DNA of 64,000 bases from Paraliobacillus zengyii (lineage in GTDB: Bacteria; Bacillota; Bacilli; Bacillales; Amphibacillaceae). The notes below the pieces were generated by a model. That model was not told where the DNA came from. It did no database searches and was given only the letters and a program-made list of their open reading frames with translations. Made by a program: the position numbers and the translations under genes. How positions within the stretch are numbered: position 1 is the first letter of the stretch; each line of letters begins with the position of its first letter. This document shows, one piece after another, positions 36,529 to 44,006 of the stretch. The stretch is from positions 765,501 to 829,500 of the forward strand of contig NZ_CP029797.1 in NCBI RefSeq assembly GCF_003268595.1, written 5' to 3'.

Positions 36529-37353
36529 ATGCTAGAAAAAAACCGAAAATTAGGAGAAACACTTTGTGAGATGAGACGTGTGCTTGTTGCTTTTTCTGGA
36601 GGAGTGGACAGCACATTCTTATTAAAGAGAGCGCATCAAGAATTAGGTTCTGATAATGTTTTAGCAGTTGTTGTAGCATCTGAATTATTTCGTAAAGAAG
36701 AATTTAAAGGGGCAGTTAATCTAGCAAAACAAATGAATATTCCTGTTTTAGAAACAGAAATAAAAGAACTGGAAGACGATTCTATCGTAGCAAATTCACC
36801 AGATAGTTGGTATTACAGTAAAAAAATGCTATATAATCACCTCAATAAATTAGCGAAACAAAAAGGTTTTCACTATGTACTGGATGGCATGATTGTGGAT
36901 GATTTAGATGATTTCCGTCCTGGATTAAAAGCGCGAACCGAAGCGGGCGTTAGAAGTATACTTCAGGAAGCTGGCCTTTATAAGCGAGAAATTCGTATCT
37001 TAGCAAAAGAACTAGAAGTCCCTGTTTGGGATAAACCAGCATCTTGTAGCTTAGCTTCTCGGATACCTTATGGAACAGTAATAACGAAAGAAAAAATTGA
37101 TCAAGTCAATCAGGCAGAACAATATATTCAGTCGCTAGGGTTTAGTGTTGTACGTGTACGTCATCATGGGGATGTTGCAAGAATTGAAGCTTTACCAGAA
37201 GATATAGAGGCTTTACTTGCGTGTAAAGAAAGGATAGGACAGAAATTACAATTGTTAGGATTTACGTATGTTTCTGTTGATCTATTTGGCTATCGTGTAG
37301 GAAGTATGAATGAAGTTTTAGATGAGAAACAGAAACATTCTGAAGTTAGTTAG
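36529..37353 (+). CDS. larE: LarE: sulfur transferase for the nickel-pincer cofactor
   Basis: 274-residue PP-loop ATPase that adds sulfur to pyridinium-3,5-biscarboxylate mononucleotide. AFSGGVDSTFLL is the PP-loop. Cys173 in DKPASCSLASRIPYG is the probable sacrificial cysteine. The region WYYSKKMLY near residue 94 lacks the CxxC pair of the [4Fe-4S] LarE type, so this looks like the single-turnover type. The start at 36529 follows AGTGAGGAG by 7 bp. It is the last gene of the operon; a terminator follows, then the LacI gene on the other strand. Confidence 0.92.
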   Translation: MLEKNRKLGETLCEMRRVLVAFSGGVDSTFLLKRAHQELGSDNVLAVVVASELFRKEEFKGAVNLAKQMNIPVLETEIKELEDDSIVANSPDSWYYSKKMLYNHLNKLAKQKGFHYVLDGMIVDDLDDFRPGLKARTEAGVRSILQEAGLYKREIRILAKELEVPVWDKPASCSLASRIPYGTVITKEKIDQVNQAEQYIQSLGFSVVRVRHHGDVARIEALPEDIEALLACKERIGQKLQLLGFTYVSVDLFGYRVGSMNEVLDEKQKHSEVS

Positions 37354-37379
37354 ACGAGGTCTTTATAATAAAAACTAAC

Positions 37380-37416
37380 AAGAGGCGTCTCTAGTAATTA
37401 TCGAGTAGCGCCTCTT
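37380..37416. terminator. Bidirectional terminator between larE and the LacI gene
   Basis: Stem AAGAGGCG (37380-37387) / CGCCTCTT (37409-37416), with A-rich sequence before it and TATTATAT after. It is positioned for both converging genes. Confidence 0.7.
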
Positions 37417-37435
37417 ATTATATGTTAGGATAGAA

Positions 37436-38425
37436 TCAATTTTTTACATATGCGCATGAAGATCTCTCTACTAGGGTTGGATTCATTTTTTTTGTAATTG
37501 GATTTACCTGTTCTGTGTCTATCAAAGCGATCATTGCTTCAACAATTTCTTTAGCTAGTTCTTCGAGTGACACACCAATTGCTGTTAAAGGTATTTCCAG
37601 TGTTTCCATTTGTGGGATATTGTCATAGCTAATCACTGACATATCCTTAGGAATACTAATATTGTTCTCTCTTAAGCAACGGATAACACCGCCACTTATA
37701 TCATAACTGCCACTCACAATAGCGGTAGGTAATGGATTTATGTTGATTAGTTTTTTAATTGCTGTATAACCATCATACCAATTCAGCCCATTTGTATTTA
37801 TTACATGACTATTATCAAAGAATAGTTGATGCTGCTTTATCGCAGTTTCAAAACCTCGATACTTTTCCATTTGTAGTGGATCAGTGGGAGAAATATTCCC
37901 GATATAAGTTATTTTTCGATGTCCTAATCGATATAAATAAGCAATGGCTCTTTTCATTGCTTGTTCATGATTAGCATCAATTATTGGGTAGGTAGCCTTT
38001 TTTTTACTTGATACACCATAAGAAATGAGTGGGATATTCTGTTCACTAATCGCAACGTTGTTATTTTCTTCAAATAATATAATGCCATCAACCTGAAACT
38101 TTCTAAATGTTTCAAGAGCTTTAGGAACAGGATCTACTGATAGAATCATTGAATAATCGGTTTTATCGATTTCATTACTAATGTTCGTGACAAGCGTTGA
38201 TAAAACGGTTCTTTCTATTGTAGGCCATATTAAACCAATTATTTTTGTTTTCTTACTTACAAGCTGTTGGGCGGCAAAGTTGGGCTCATACCCCATTTTA
38301 TTTGCTAGAGTAACAATTTTTTCTTTTGTTACTTTTTTAACAAGCGGGCTATCATTAAGAGCTTTGGAAACTGTTGAATAGCTAACACCTGCAACACTTG
38401 CTATGTCTTTAATTGTTACTGTCAT
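37436..38425 (-). CDS. LacI-family transcriptional regulator of the uronate genes (KdgR/ExuR-like)
   Basis: 329-residue LacI/GalR repressor. The helix-turn-helix is at residues 4-26 (TIKDIASVAGVSYSTVSKAL) and the hinge region ends with NFAAQQLVSKKT; the remainder is the periplasmic-binding-like effector domain. It is divergent from uxaE-uxaC, and the 26-bp palindrome between the two genes (38569-38594) also precedes uxaB. I infer that it represses both operons until a uronate or KDG is present. AGGTGATG precedes the ATG. Confidence 0.85.
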   Translation of the reverse strand: MTVTIKDIASVAGVSYSTVSKALNDSPLVKKVTKEKIVTLANKMGYEPNFAAQQLVSKKTKIIGLIWPTIERTVLSTLVTNISNEIDKTDYSMILSVDPVPKALETFRKFQVDGIILFEENNNVAISEQNIPLISYGVSSKKKATYPIIDANHEQAMKRAIAYLYRLGHRKITYIGNISPTDPLQMEKYRGFETAIKQHQLFFDNSHVINTNGLNWYDGYTAIKKLININPLPTAIVSGSYDISGGVIRCLRENNISIPKDMSVISYDNIPQMETLEIPLTAIGVSLEELAKEIVEAMIALIDTEQVNPITKKMNPTLVERSSCAYVKN

Positions 38426-38540
38426 TTTACATCACCTATCGACTTATATTCTTTTATATCGAGTTATACCTATAATGTACCATAACTTTAATGCGTTTTC
38501 ACTTAAAAAAATATAATCTTAAATTTACTAATAAAAACTG

Positions 38541-38569
38541 TTGTTGAATCATTTTAAATAGGTTATTAT
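38541..38569 (+). promoter_or_regulatory. Probable uxaE promoter
   Basis: TTGTTG (38541-38546), a 17-bp spacer and TATTAT (38564-38569). The -10 matches 5 of 6 bases, the -35 only 3. The operator palindrome begins at the end of the -10 box, so a bound repressor would block the polymerase. Confidence 0.5.
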
Positions 38570-38594
38570 TAAAATAACAACGTTGTTATTTTAA
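38569..38594. promoter_or_regulatory. 26-bp palindromic operator upstream of uxaE
   Basis: A perfect 26-bp palindrome centred at 38581/38582 with core AATAACAACGTTGTTATT; outer bases TTAA on both ends. It lies 25 bp before the uxaE start and shares its 18-bp core exactly with 2768-2785. The neighbouring LacI gene is the obvious candidate for its regulator. Confidence 0.8.
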
Positions 38595-38618
38595 ATTATA
38601 AAAAGGAAAATCAATTAT

Positions 38619-40169
38619 TTGAAAACGGTATCAATTGGGGGAGTAAAAATCATAATTAAAGGGAGAAGTGGAGAAATGGATTCTTTAGTTACAGTACTTC
38701 AAACATTAGCAGAAGGAAAAGTTGCCATCTCGAATGAACAGGTTAAAGTTTATCGCGACTCTTTTACAGAATATAAAAAAGATAAGTTGATCATGGTCAA
38801 AGATTTAGAAGCGAAATGGATCTTAGCTGTAGGAGATGGTGTACTCTATGAATCACTAACAGGTGAAACGCTAAAGGGATATGGAAAAAGATGTGCCTTA
38901 TCTCATGAAAATCGTCTAGTCTTAAATCAGTATTTTCCATACACAGTGCCACAGGCTTTTGGAACTGAAATAGCAACAATGGGATTAGGGGATCGTCTTG
39001 GATTAGCCTCACCTGGGCATATTGAAACAATTAAACCGTACCGCGTTAAACCGATTTTAGCTCAACAAAGTATTCGTGAATTAACGCTTACTAATCGATC
39101 CATGATAGATATTCTCGATGCAGCTGCCTTTGCCGTTTTTCAAGAAGGTTATAAAGATGGGTATGGTGCAGATGGAGATCATATTAAGCTCGAGAAAGAT
39201 ATTGAATATGCACTATCTTTAGGTATATCGTTTCTTACATTAGATTGTTCTGATCAGATTAGAAACGACCTAGAAACTATATCTGTTAGCGATATAGAAG
39301 GAGAATACGAGAAGTTGCCTGCAGCAACAAGGGATTATTACTATGAAACCTATTTTAATAAACAATTCGATGTGAATGGGTTAGAAATTGACTATGATAA
39401 AGTAGATGTAATTAAGAATGCATTATTATATGGCGAAGCTTTAGATTATACAGAGCACGTCTATAAAACTTATATTCAAAATGCTGAGAAACAAATAGAC
39501 TTCGAGATATCAATTGATGAAACCGAAACGATAACCTCACCTGCAGCTCATTTTTTTGTTGCTAATGAGTTAATAAGAAGAGGCGTTAATGTCACTAGCT
39601 TGGCCCCAAGGTTTTGTGGGGAGTTTCAAAAGGGAATTGATTATATTGGTGATATTACTCAATTTGAAAAGGAATTAAAAGCACATGCGATAATTTCCCA
39701 ATACTTCGGTTATAAATTAAGCATCCACTCAGGAAGCGATAAATTTAGTGTGTTCCCTAGTATTGGCGAACATACAAATGGATTACTTCATATTAAAACG
39801 GCAGGAACGAACTGGCTTGAAGCAGTCAGAGTTATTGCTGCTATTAATCCTGAATTATATCGAAGAATGCATGTTCATGCCCTAGAACATTTTGAAGAAA
39901 CACTACAATACTATCATATCACGCCAAACCTAGATACAATTGCGCCGTTGGAAGAGCAAACGGATGAATTGTTACCTGCATACATGAATCATGATGCTGC
40001 TCGCCAGTTATTTCATGTCACATATGGTATTTTGTTAACGGAAAAAAATGATCAAGGTAAATTTCTATTTAAAGACGCCTTCTTTCAAACATTAAATGGA
40101 AATGAAGACGCTTATCGTCAAGCGCTTGTTAAACATATCGGAAAACATCTTGAATTATTGGGATTATAA
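38619..40169 (+). CDS. uxaE: Tagaturonate epimerase
   Basis: 516 residues similar to the UxaE family first defined in Thermotoga maritima, which interconverts D-tagaturonate and D-fructuronate at C3. Motifs: TEIATMGLGDRLGLASPGHI near residue 112, the Asp-rich EGYKDGYGADGDHIKLEKD, and SIHSGSDKFSVFPSIGEHT near residue 370. It stands just before uxaC in the operon, so glucuronate can be directed into the UxaB/UxaA branch. The start shown is a TTG with AAGGA 11 bp before it; an ATG at 38676 with GTGGAG nearby is a real alternative and would give 497 residues. Confidence 0.85.
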   Translation: MKTVSIGGVKIIIKGRSGEMDSLVTVLQTLAEGKVAISNEQVKVYRDSFTEYKKDKLIMVKDLEAKWILAVGDGVLYESLTGETLKGYGKRCALSHENRLVLNQYFPYTVPQAFGTEIATMGLGDRLGLASPGHIETIKPYRVKPILAQQSIRELTLTNRSMIDILDAAAFAVFQEGYKDGYGADGDHIKLEKDIEYALSLGISFLTLDCSDQIRNDLETISVSDIEGEYEKLPAATRDYYYETYFNKQFDVNGLEIDYDKVDVIKNALLYGEALDYTEHVYKTYIQNAEKQIDFEISIDETETITSPAAHFFVANELIRRGVNVTSLAPRFCGEFQKGIDYIGDITQFEKELKAHAIISQYFGYKLSIHSGSDKFSVFPSIGEHTNGLLHIKTAGTNWLEAVRVIAAINPELYRRMHVHALEHFEETLQYYHITPNLDTIAPLEEQTDELLPAYMNHDAARQLFHVTYGILLTEKNDQGKFLFKDAFFQTLNGNEDAYRQALVKHIGKHLELLGL

Positions 40170-40195
40170 TCTTAGCGACAGAAAGGAAATGTGGA

Positions 40196-41599
40196 ATGAA
40201 GCAGTTTATGGATGAAGATTTCCTATTGGAAAGTGATTTAGCTAAAACGCTATTTAATGATTATGCGAAGGATCTGCCAATCATTGATTATCACTGTCAT
40301 TTGAGTCCGAAAGAAATATATGAAAATAAGATGTTCAAAAATATTACGGAAATATGGTTGTACGGGGACCACTATAAATGGCGAGCAATGCGAGCAAACG
40401 GTGTTGATGAAGCATATATAACAGGTGATGCGAATGACTATGATAAGTTTATTGCCTGGGCAAAAACAATTCCAATGCTGATTGGTAATCCATTATATAA
40501 TTGGACGCACTTAGAGCTCCAACGTTTTTTTGATATTGATACTGTATTTAATGAAGAAACAGCTCCAGATATTTGGGGAGCGGTTAATAAAAAGTTAACG
40601 AGTGGTAAGTTCGGTGCCCGTAATTTAATTGAAATGTCGAATGTAGAAGTGATTTGTACAACGGATGACCCGATTGATGATTTGCAATATCACCAAAGAC
40701 TACAACAAGATGATAGCTTTTCGGTTAAAGTTTTACCAAGTTTCCGTCCAGATAAAGGATTGGAAATAAATCGAGACGGTTTTCAAAATTGGACGAAATC
40801 ATTAGAAGAAGTATCTGGCGTTGCGATTGCGTCTTACGATGATTTTTTAAAAGCGCTAGAATCAAGAGTGGAGTTTTTTCATGCTATTGGTGGTCGAGTT
40901 TCCGATCATGCACTTGACGCAGTGATGTATAGCGAGTCTACGAAAGAAGAAGTAGAGGCAGTTTTCAAACGTGCTATTAATGGAGAAAAAGTTTCCGAAA
41001 TAGATGAAGGTAAATTTAAAGCGCAAACACTTTTATTCTTGGGAAAACTGTATACCAAGTTTAACTGGGCGATGCAATTTCATATCAATGCGTTTCGAAA
41101 TAACAATACAAGAATGTTTAATCAATTAGGTCCTGATACAGGTTACGATGCAATGAATGATGGTTTAATTGCCAGACCATTAGTTAAGTTACTCGATTCG
41201 TTAGAAAGAGAAAATGCTCTTCCAAGGACAATTCTATATTCACTAAATCCAAAAGATAATAGCACCATAGCAACAATTAGTGGTAGTTTTCAAAGTGGTG
41301 GAATTCCAGGCAAAATTCAATTGGGAACTGCATGGTGGTACAACGATACAAAAGCTGGAATGTTAAGTCAGATGGAAACCTTAGCGAGTATTGGTGTATT
41401 CAGCCGTTTTATTGGTATGTTAACGGACTCCAGAAGTTTATTATCCTATCCAAGACACGAGTATTTTAGAAGACTAGTATGCTCGTTAATTGCAAAGTGG
41501 GTAGAAAATGGAGAAGTGCCAGAAGACGAGGAATCCTTAGGAAAAATTGTTAAAGGTATTTCTTACTATAATGCAAAGAATTATTTTCAATTTGAGTAA
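40196..41599 (+). CDS. uxaC: Glucuronate/galacturonate isomerase
   Basis: 467-residue uronate isomerase that converts D-glucuronate to D-fructuronate and D-galacturonate to D-tagaturonate. The amidohydrolase-like barrel shows the metal-binding IIDYHCHLSPKEIYENK, TTDDPIDDL and MQFHINAFRNNNTRM. Length and motifs fit the family fully. It is 26 bp after uxaE, has GAAAGGAA before the ATG, and is followed by a terminator. Both branches of the island start from its products. Confidence 0.96.
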   Translation: MKQFMDEDFLLESDLAKTLFNDYAKDLPIIDYHCHLSPKEIYENKMFKNITEIWLYGDHYKWRAMRANGVDEAYITGDANDYDKFIAWAKTIPMLIGNPLYNWTHLELQRFFDIDTVFNEETAPDIWGAVNKKLTSGKFGARNLIEMSNVEVICTTDDPIDDLQYHQRLQQDDSFSVKVLPSFRPDKGLEINRDGFQNWTKSLEEVSGVAIASYDDFLKALESRVEFFHAIGGRVSDHALDAVMYSESTKEEVEAVFKRAINGEKVSEIDEGKFKAQTLLFLGKLYTKFNWAMQFHINAFRNNNTRMFNQLGPDTGYDAMNDGLIARPLVKLLDSLERENALPRTILYSLNPKDNSTIATISGSFQSGGIPGKIQLGTAWWYNDTKAGMLSQMETLASIGVFSRFIGMLTDSRSLLSYPRHEYFRRLVCSLIAKWVENGEVPEDEESLGKIVKGISYYNAKNYFQFE

Positions 41600-41619
41600 T
41601 GCCACAATTAATATTTTTT

Positions 41620-41656
41620 AAGACTCTTGTTTAATAAAAGCAAGGGTCTTTTTTTG
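41620..41656 (+). terminator. Terminator after uxaC
   Basis: AAGACTCTTG (41620-41629) pairs with CAAGGGTCTT (41641-41650), with G-T wobble, followed by a run of T. It ends the uxaE-uxaC transcript. Confidence 0.8.
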
Positions 41657-41726
41657 TCTTTGAAAGAAAAGAAAGAATATAATCTTAGTGCCATTATGTA
41701 GTTATTTTATCCGTAGGTCTGGCTAC

Positions 41727-41873
41727 GGAAATACACTAAGCGTTCCTGGGACATAACCTCAGCTAATTTTCAGAAGAAGATCGCTTCTGAAAATGGATCT
41801 TCGGTTCGTGGGATTGCGATTACTCATCCCATCGAAAACATTTGCTGTTCCCAAGGAGTCTCCGTGTATTTCC
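41727..41873. repeat. Structured intergenic repeat, copy 3 (composite inverted repeat)
   Basis: Outer arms GGAAATACAC (41727-41736) / GTGTATTTCC (41864-41873) and an inner hairpin ATTTTCAGAAG (41766-41776) / CTTCTGAAAAT (41784-41794). The text CCTCAGCTAA before and GGATCTTCGG after the inner hairpin resembles two copies at 49159-49276 and 49364-49477, though all the arms differ. It lies in the otherwise empty gap between uxaC and the next gene. Confidence 0.65.
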
Positions 41874-42005
41874 TTCGCCATGATCATGTTGATTGCTTAA
41901 AAAGTAAAACACTAGATGTTAACTCTTCTTAGTTTTTTTGTGATAATTACAAATCAACGGGCAATGATAAAAACAAGTGAACAAGAGAAGGGAATTAACC
42001 GTTAA

Positions 42006-42728
42006 ATGAAAAAAATCGCAATTATAGGTGGTTCTGGAACCGTAGGCCAGATTTTATACAAAGGTTTAAGTGAAATACATGATTGTTATGTGTTAGATAA
42101 TCGTATTGAAATGGATCATGCTCATTTTATTTATGTTGATGCTACTGACTATCAGCAACTCTTAGAGAAGATTCCCTCACAAACAGATGTGATTATAAAT
42201 CTACTCCGGATGGAAACAGATCATGCAATTGAGAATATCGAAGCATTTGATAAAATGACAGCTGTCTTCTTTCAAGCGAGCTATTATATTTTACAGGCTG
42301 CAAATCAATTAAACATCTCTAAGGTCATTTTTGCTAGTAGTAATCATGTATCGGATTATTATGAAGAAGACGGGAATTCGTTATTAAATCGAGAAATTAA
42401 TGTCAAGGATTACCCGTATCCAAAAGGGTTATACGGTGTTCTAAAGCTAGCTTCTGAACAGCTTGGATTTATTTATTATTTAAATAATGACATGTCAATT
42501 ATTAATATTCGGATTGGTTCTGTACCTGCTGAAAGTGAGCAAAAGGCTATTGAGGAAAATAGCCGCTTAGAAAAGACAATCCTACACAAGGGGGATTTGA
42601 TTGACTTATTTTCGGCAGCTATTACAGCAAAAGTTAGGTTTGGAACCTATTATGGCGTATCCGATAATCCAGATAAGCCATGGGATATTTCGAATGCGGT
42701 AGCAGAACTAGGCTATCAACCAGAGTGA
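42006..42728 (+). CDS. NAD-dependent epimerase/dehydratase, uronate-dehydrogenase-like
   Basis: 240-residue extended SDR. Glycine motif IGGSGTVG near residue 7, FASSNHVSDYYEED near 108, YGVLK as YxxxK near 144-148, and RIGSVPAE plus SDNPDKPWD later. These features recall uronate dehydrogenase, which oxidises galacturonate or glucuronate to aldarolactone. It is shorter than the usual 265 residues. It follows the uxaC terminator and a repeat, so it has its own transcript. A different sugar-dehydratase role cannot be excluded. Confidence 0.6.
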   Translation: MKKIAIIGGSGTVGQILYKGLSEIHDCYVLDNRIEMDHAHFIYVDATDYQQLLEKIPSQTDVIINLLRMETDHAIENIEAFDKMTAVFFQASYYILQAANQLNISKVIFASSNHVSDYYEEDGNSLLNREINVKDYPYPKGLYGVLKLASEQLGFIYYLNNDMSIINIRIGSVPAESEQKAIEENSRLEKTILHKGDLIDLFSAAITAKVRFGTYYGVSDNPDKPWDISNAVAELGYQPE

Positions 42729-42873
42729 AACAAATATTCTTACAGACAAAATAGACAGGTGAATATATTTATGTCAGTACATTAATATCCAATTTTATAT
42801 TAGTGTTCTGTCTTATAAAAGTGCATTTTAATTTATTAAAGATATTGGTTCATACTATCAATGGGTGATGTAT

Positions 42874-43803
42874 ATGTTTTGTCAAACAAATAAGGAGTTA
42901 GAAGCATTAGTGGAGGAAGCAAGGAGTTACACACAATATGGAAAAGTTGCAGATTATATTCCGGCACTAGGAAAGGCAAATCCAACTGATTTATCAATTT
43001 CTATAAATTATCCTGATGGTCGTTGTGTATCAGCTGGAGATGTTCAGAAGAAGTTTACGCTTCAAAGTATCTCAAAAGTGATTAGTTTGGCTTTCGTCCT
43101 GATGGATAGGGGATCAAGCGAAGTATTTGAGCATGTTGGAATGGAACCAACTGGAGATCCATTTAACTCTATCGCTAAACTAGAGAAAATGATTCCGGCT
43201 AAACCGCTTAATCCGATGATAAATGCAGGGGCGCTTGTTGTGACCCACATGATAAAAGGAAATTCAGTAGAAGATAGATTTAAACGGCTTTTATCCTTTA
43301 TTCAGGAGTTAGCAAACGATGCGACGATTAGTTATAGTGAGGGGATAGCACAGTCTGAGTTTGAAACAGCTGATTTAAACCGAGCATTATGTTACTTTTT
43401 AAAACAACATAATCGATTGGATGGGAGTGTGGATGATCTCATTAAACTGTATACAAAACAGTGTGCAGTTGAAATGAACTGTTTGGATTTGGCTCACATT
43501 GGTCTAGTATTTGCAATGAACGGATTTGATCCACAAACCAATAAACAAATTATACCTCAGAATGTAGCACGTATTTGCAAAAACTTTATGGTAACCTGTG
43601 GCATGTATAATGCTTCGGGTGAGTTCGCAATGAAAATAGGTATCCCAGCAAAAAGTGGTGTGGCAGGTGGTATTATGGGTGCGACACCTGGAAGATTTGG
43701 TATTGGAATCTTTGGACCGTCTTTAGATGAAAAAGGTAATAGCATTGCAGGCATACAGTTATTAGAGATGTTATCAAAGAAATATAGCTTGAGTATGTTT
43801 TGA
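42874..43803 (+). CDS. glsA: Glutaminase
   Basis: 309-residue glutaminase of the serine-beta-lactamase-like family, hydrolysing glutamine to glutamate and ammonia. The catalytic Ser-x-x-Lys is in FTLQSISKVISLAF, and NPMINAGALVV, EMNCLDLAHIG and PAKSGVAGGIMG are family motifs. GGGTGA stands 5 bp before the ATG at 42874; a GTG at 42865 or ATG at 42868 are possible. This marks the end of the sugar island. An IS element begins about 30 bp downstream. Confidence 0.93.
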   Translation: MFCQTNKELEALVEEARSYTQYGKVADYIPALGKANPTDLSISINYPDGRCVSAGDVQKKFTLQSISKVISLAFVLMDRGSSEVFEHVGMEPTGDPFNSIAKLEKMIPAKPLNPMINAGALVVTHMIKGNSVEDRFKRLLSFIQELANDATISYSEGIAQSEFETADLNRALCYFLKQHNRLDGSVDDLIKLYTKQCAVEMNCLDLAHIGLVFAMNGFDPQTNKQIIPQNVARICKNFMVTCGMYNASGEFAMKIGIPAKSGVAGGIMGATPGRFGIGIFGPSLDEKGNSIAGIQLLEMLSKKYSLSMF

Positions 43804-43871
43804 GGGGATCCATACGTTTTCAAGATTATGATAAATAAAAATGAGGCTGGGACAAAACCCAGATAAACAAT

Positions 43872-43919
43872 AAAAAGTTGCACCTTTCCAAATTTATGGT
43901 TGGAGGGTGCAACTTTTTT
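43872..43919 (+). terminator. Terminator inside the left end of IS copy 1
   Basis: AAAAGTTGCACC and GGTGCAACTTTT form a long stem with TTCCAA/TTGG extension, followed by T-run. It would stop outside transcripts entering the transposase gene. Confidence 0.8.
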
Positions 43920-43949
43920 ATAAAATTGAAACAATTTAAGTAAGTAAAA

Positions 43950-44006
43950 AAGGATACCTTCTGATAAAATTAAAGTGACGAAACAATAACTATCGGAGGT
44001 ATCCTT
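43950..44006 (+). promoter_or_regulatory. Hairpin covering the transposase ribosome binding site
   Basis: AAGGATACCTTCTGATA (43950-43966) pairs with TATCGGAGGTATCCTT (43991-44006), with the SD sequence GGAGG in the right arm, directly before ATG at 44007. In a read-through transcript the site would be masked. This is a known device in insertion sequences; here it is inferred from sequence. Confidence 0.65.

Noticed and set aside
38048..38065. CAACGTTGTTATTTT inside the LacI gene
   Set aside because: The left part does not complete the palindrome and the codons for ENNNV explain it.
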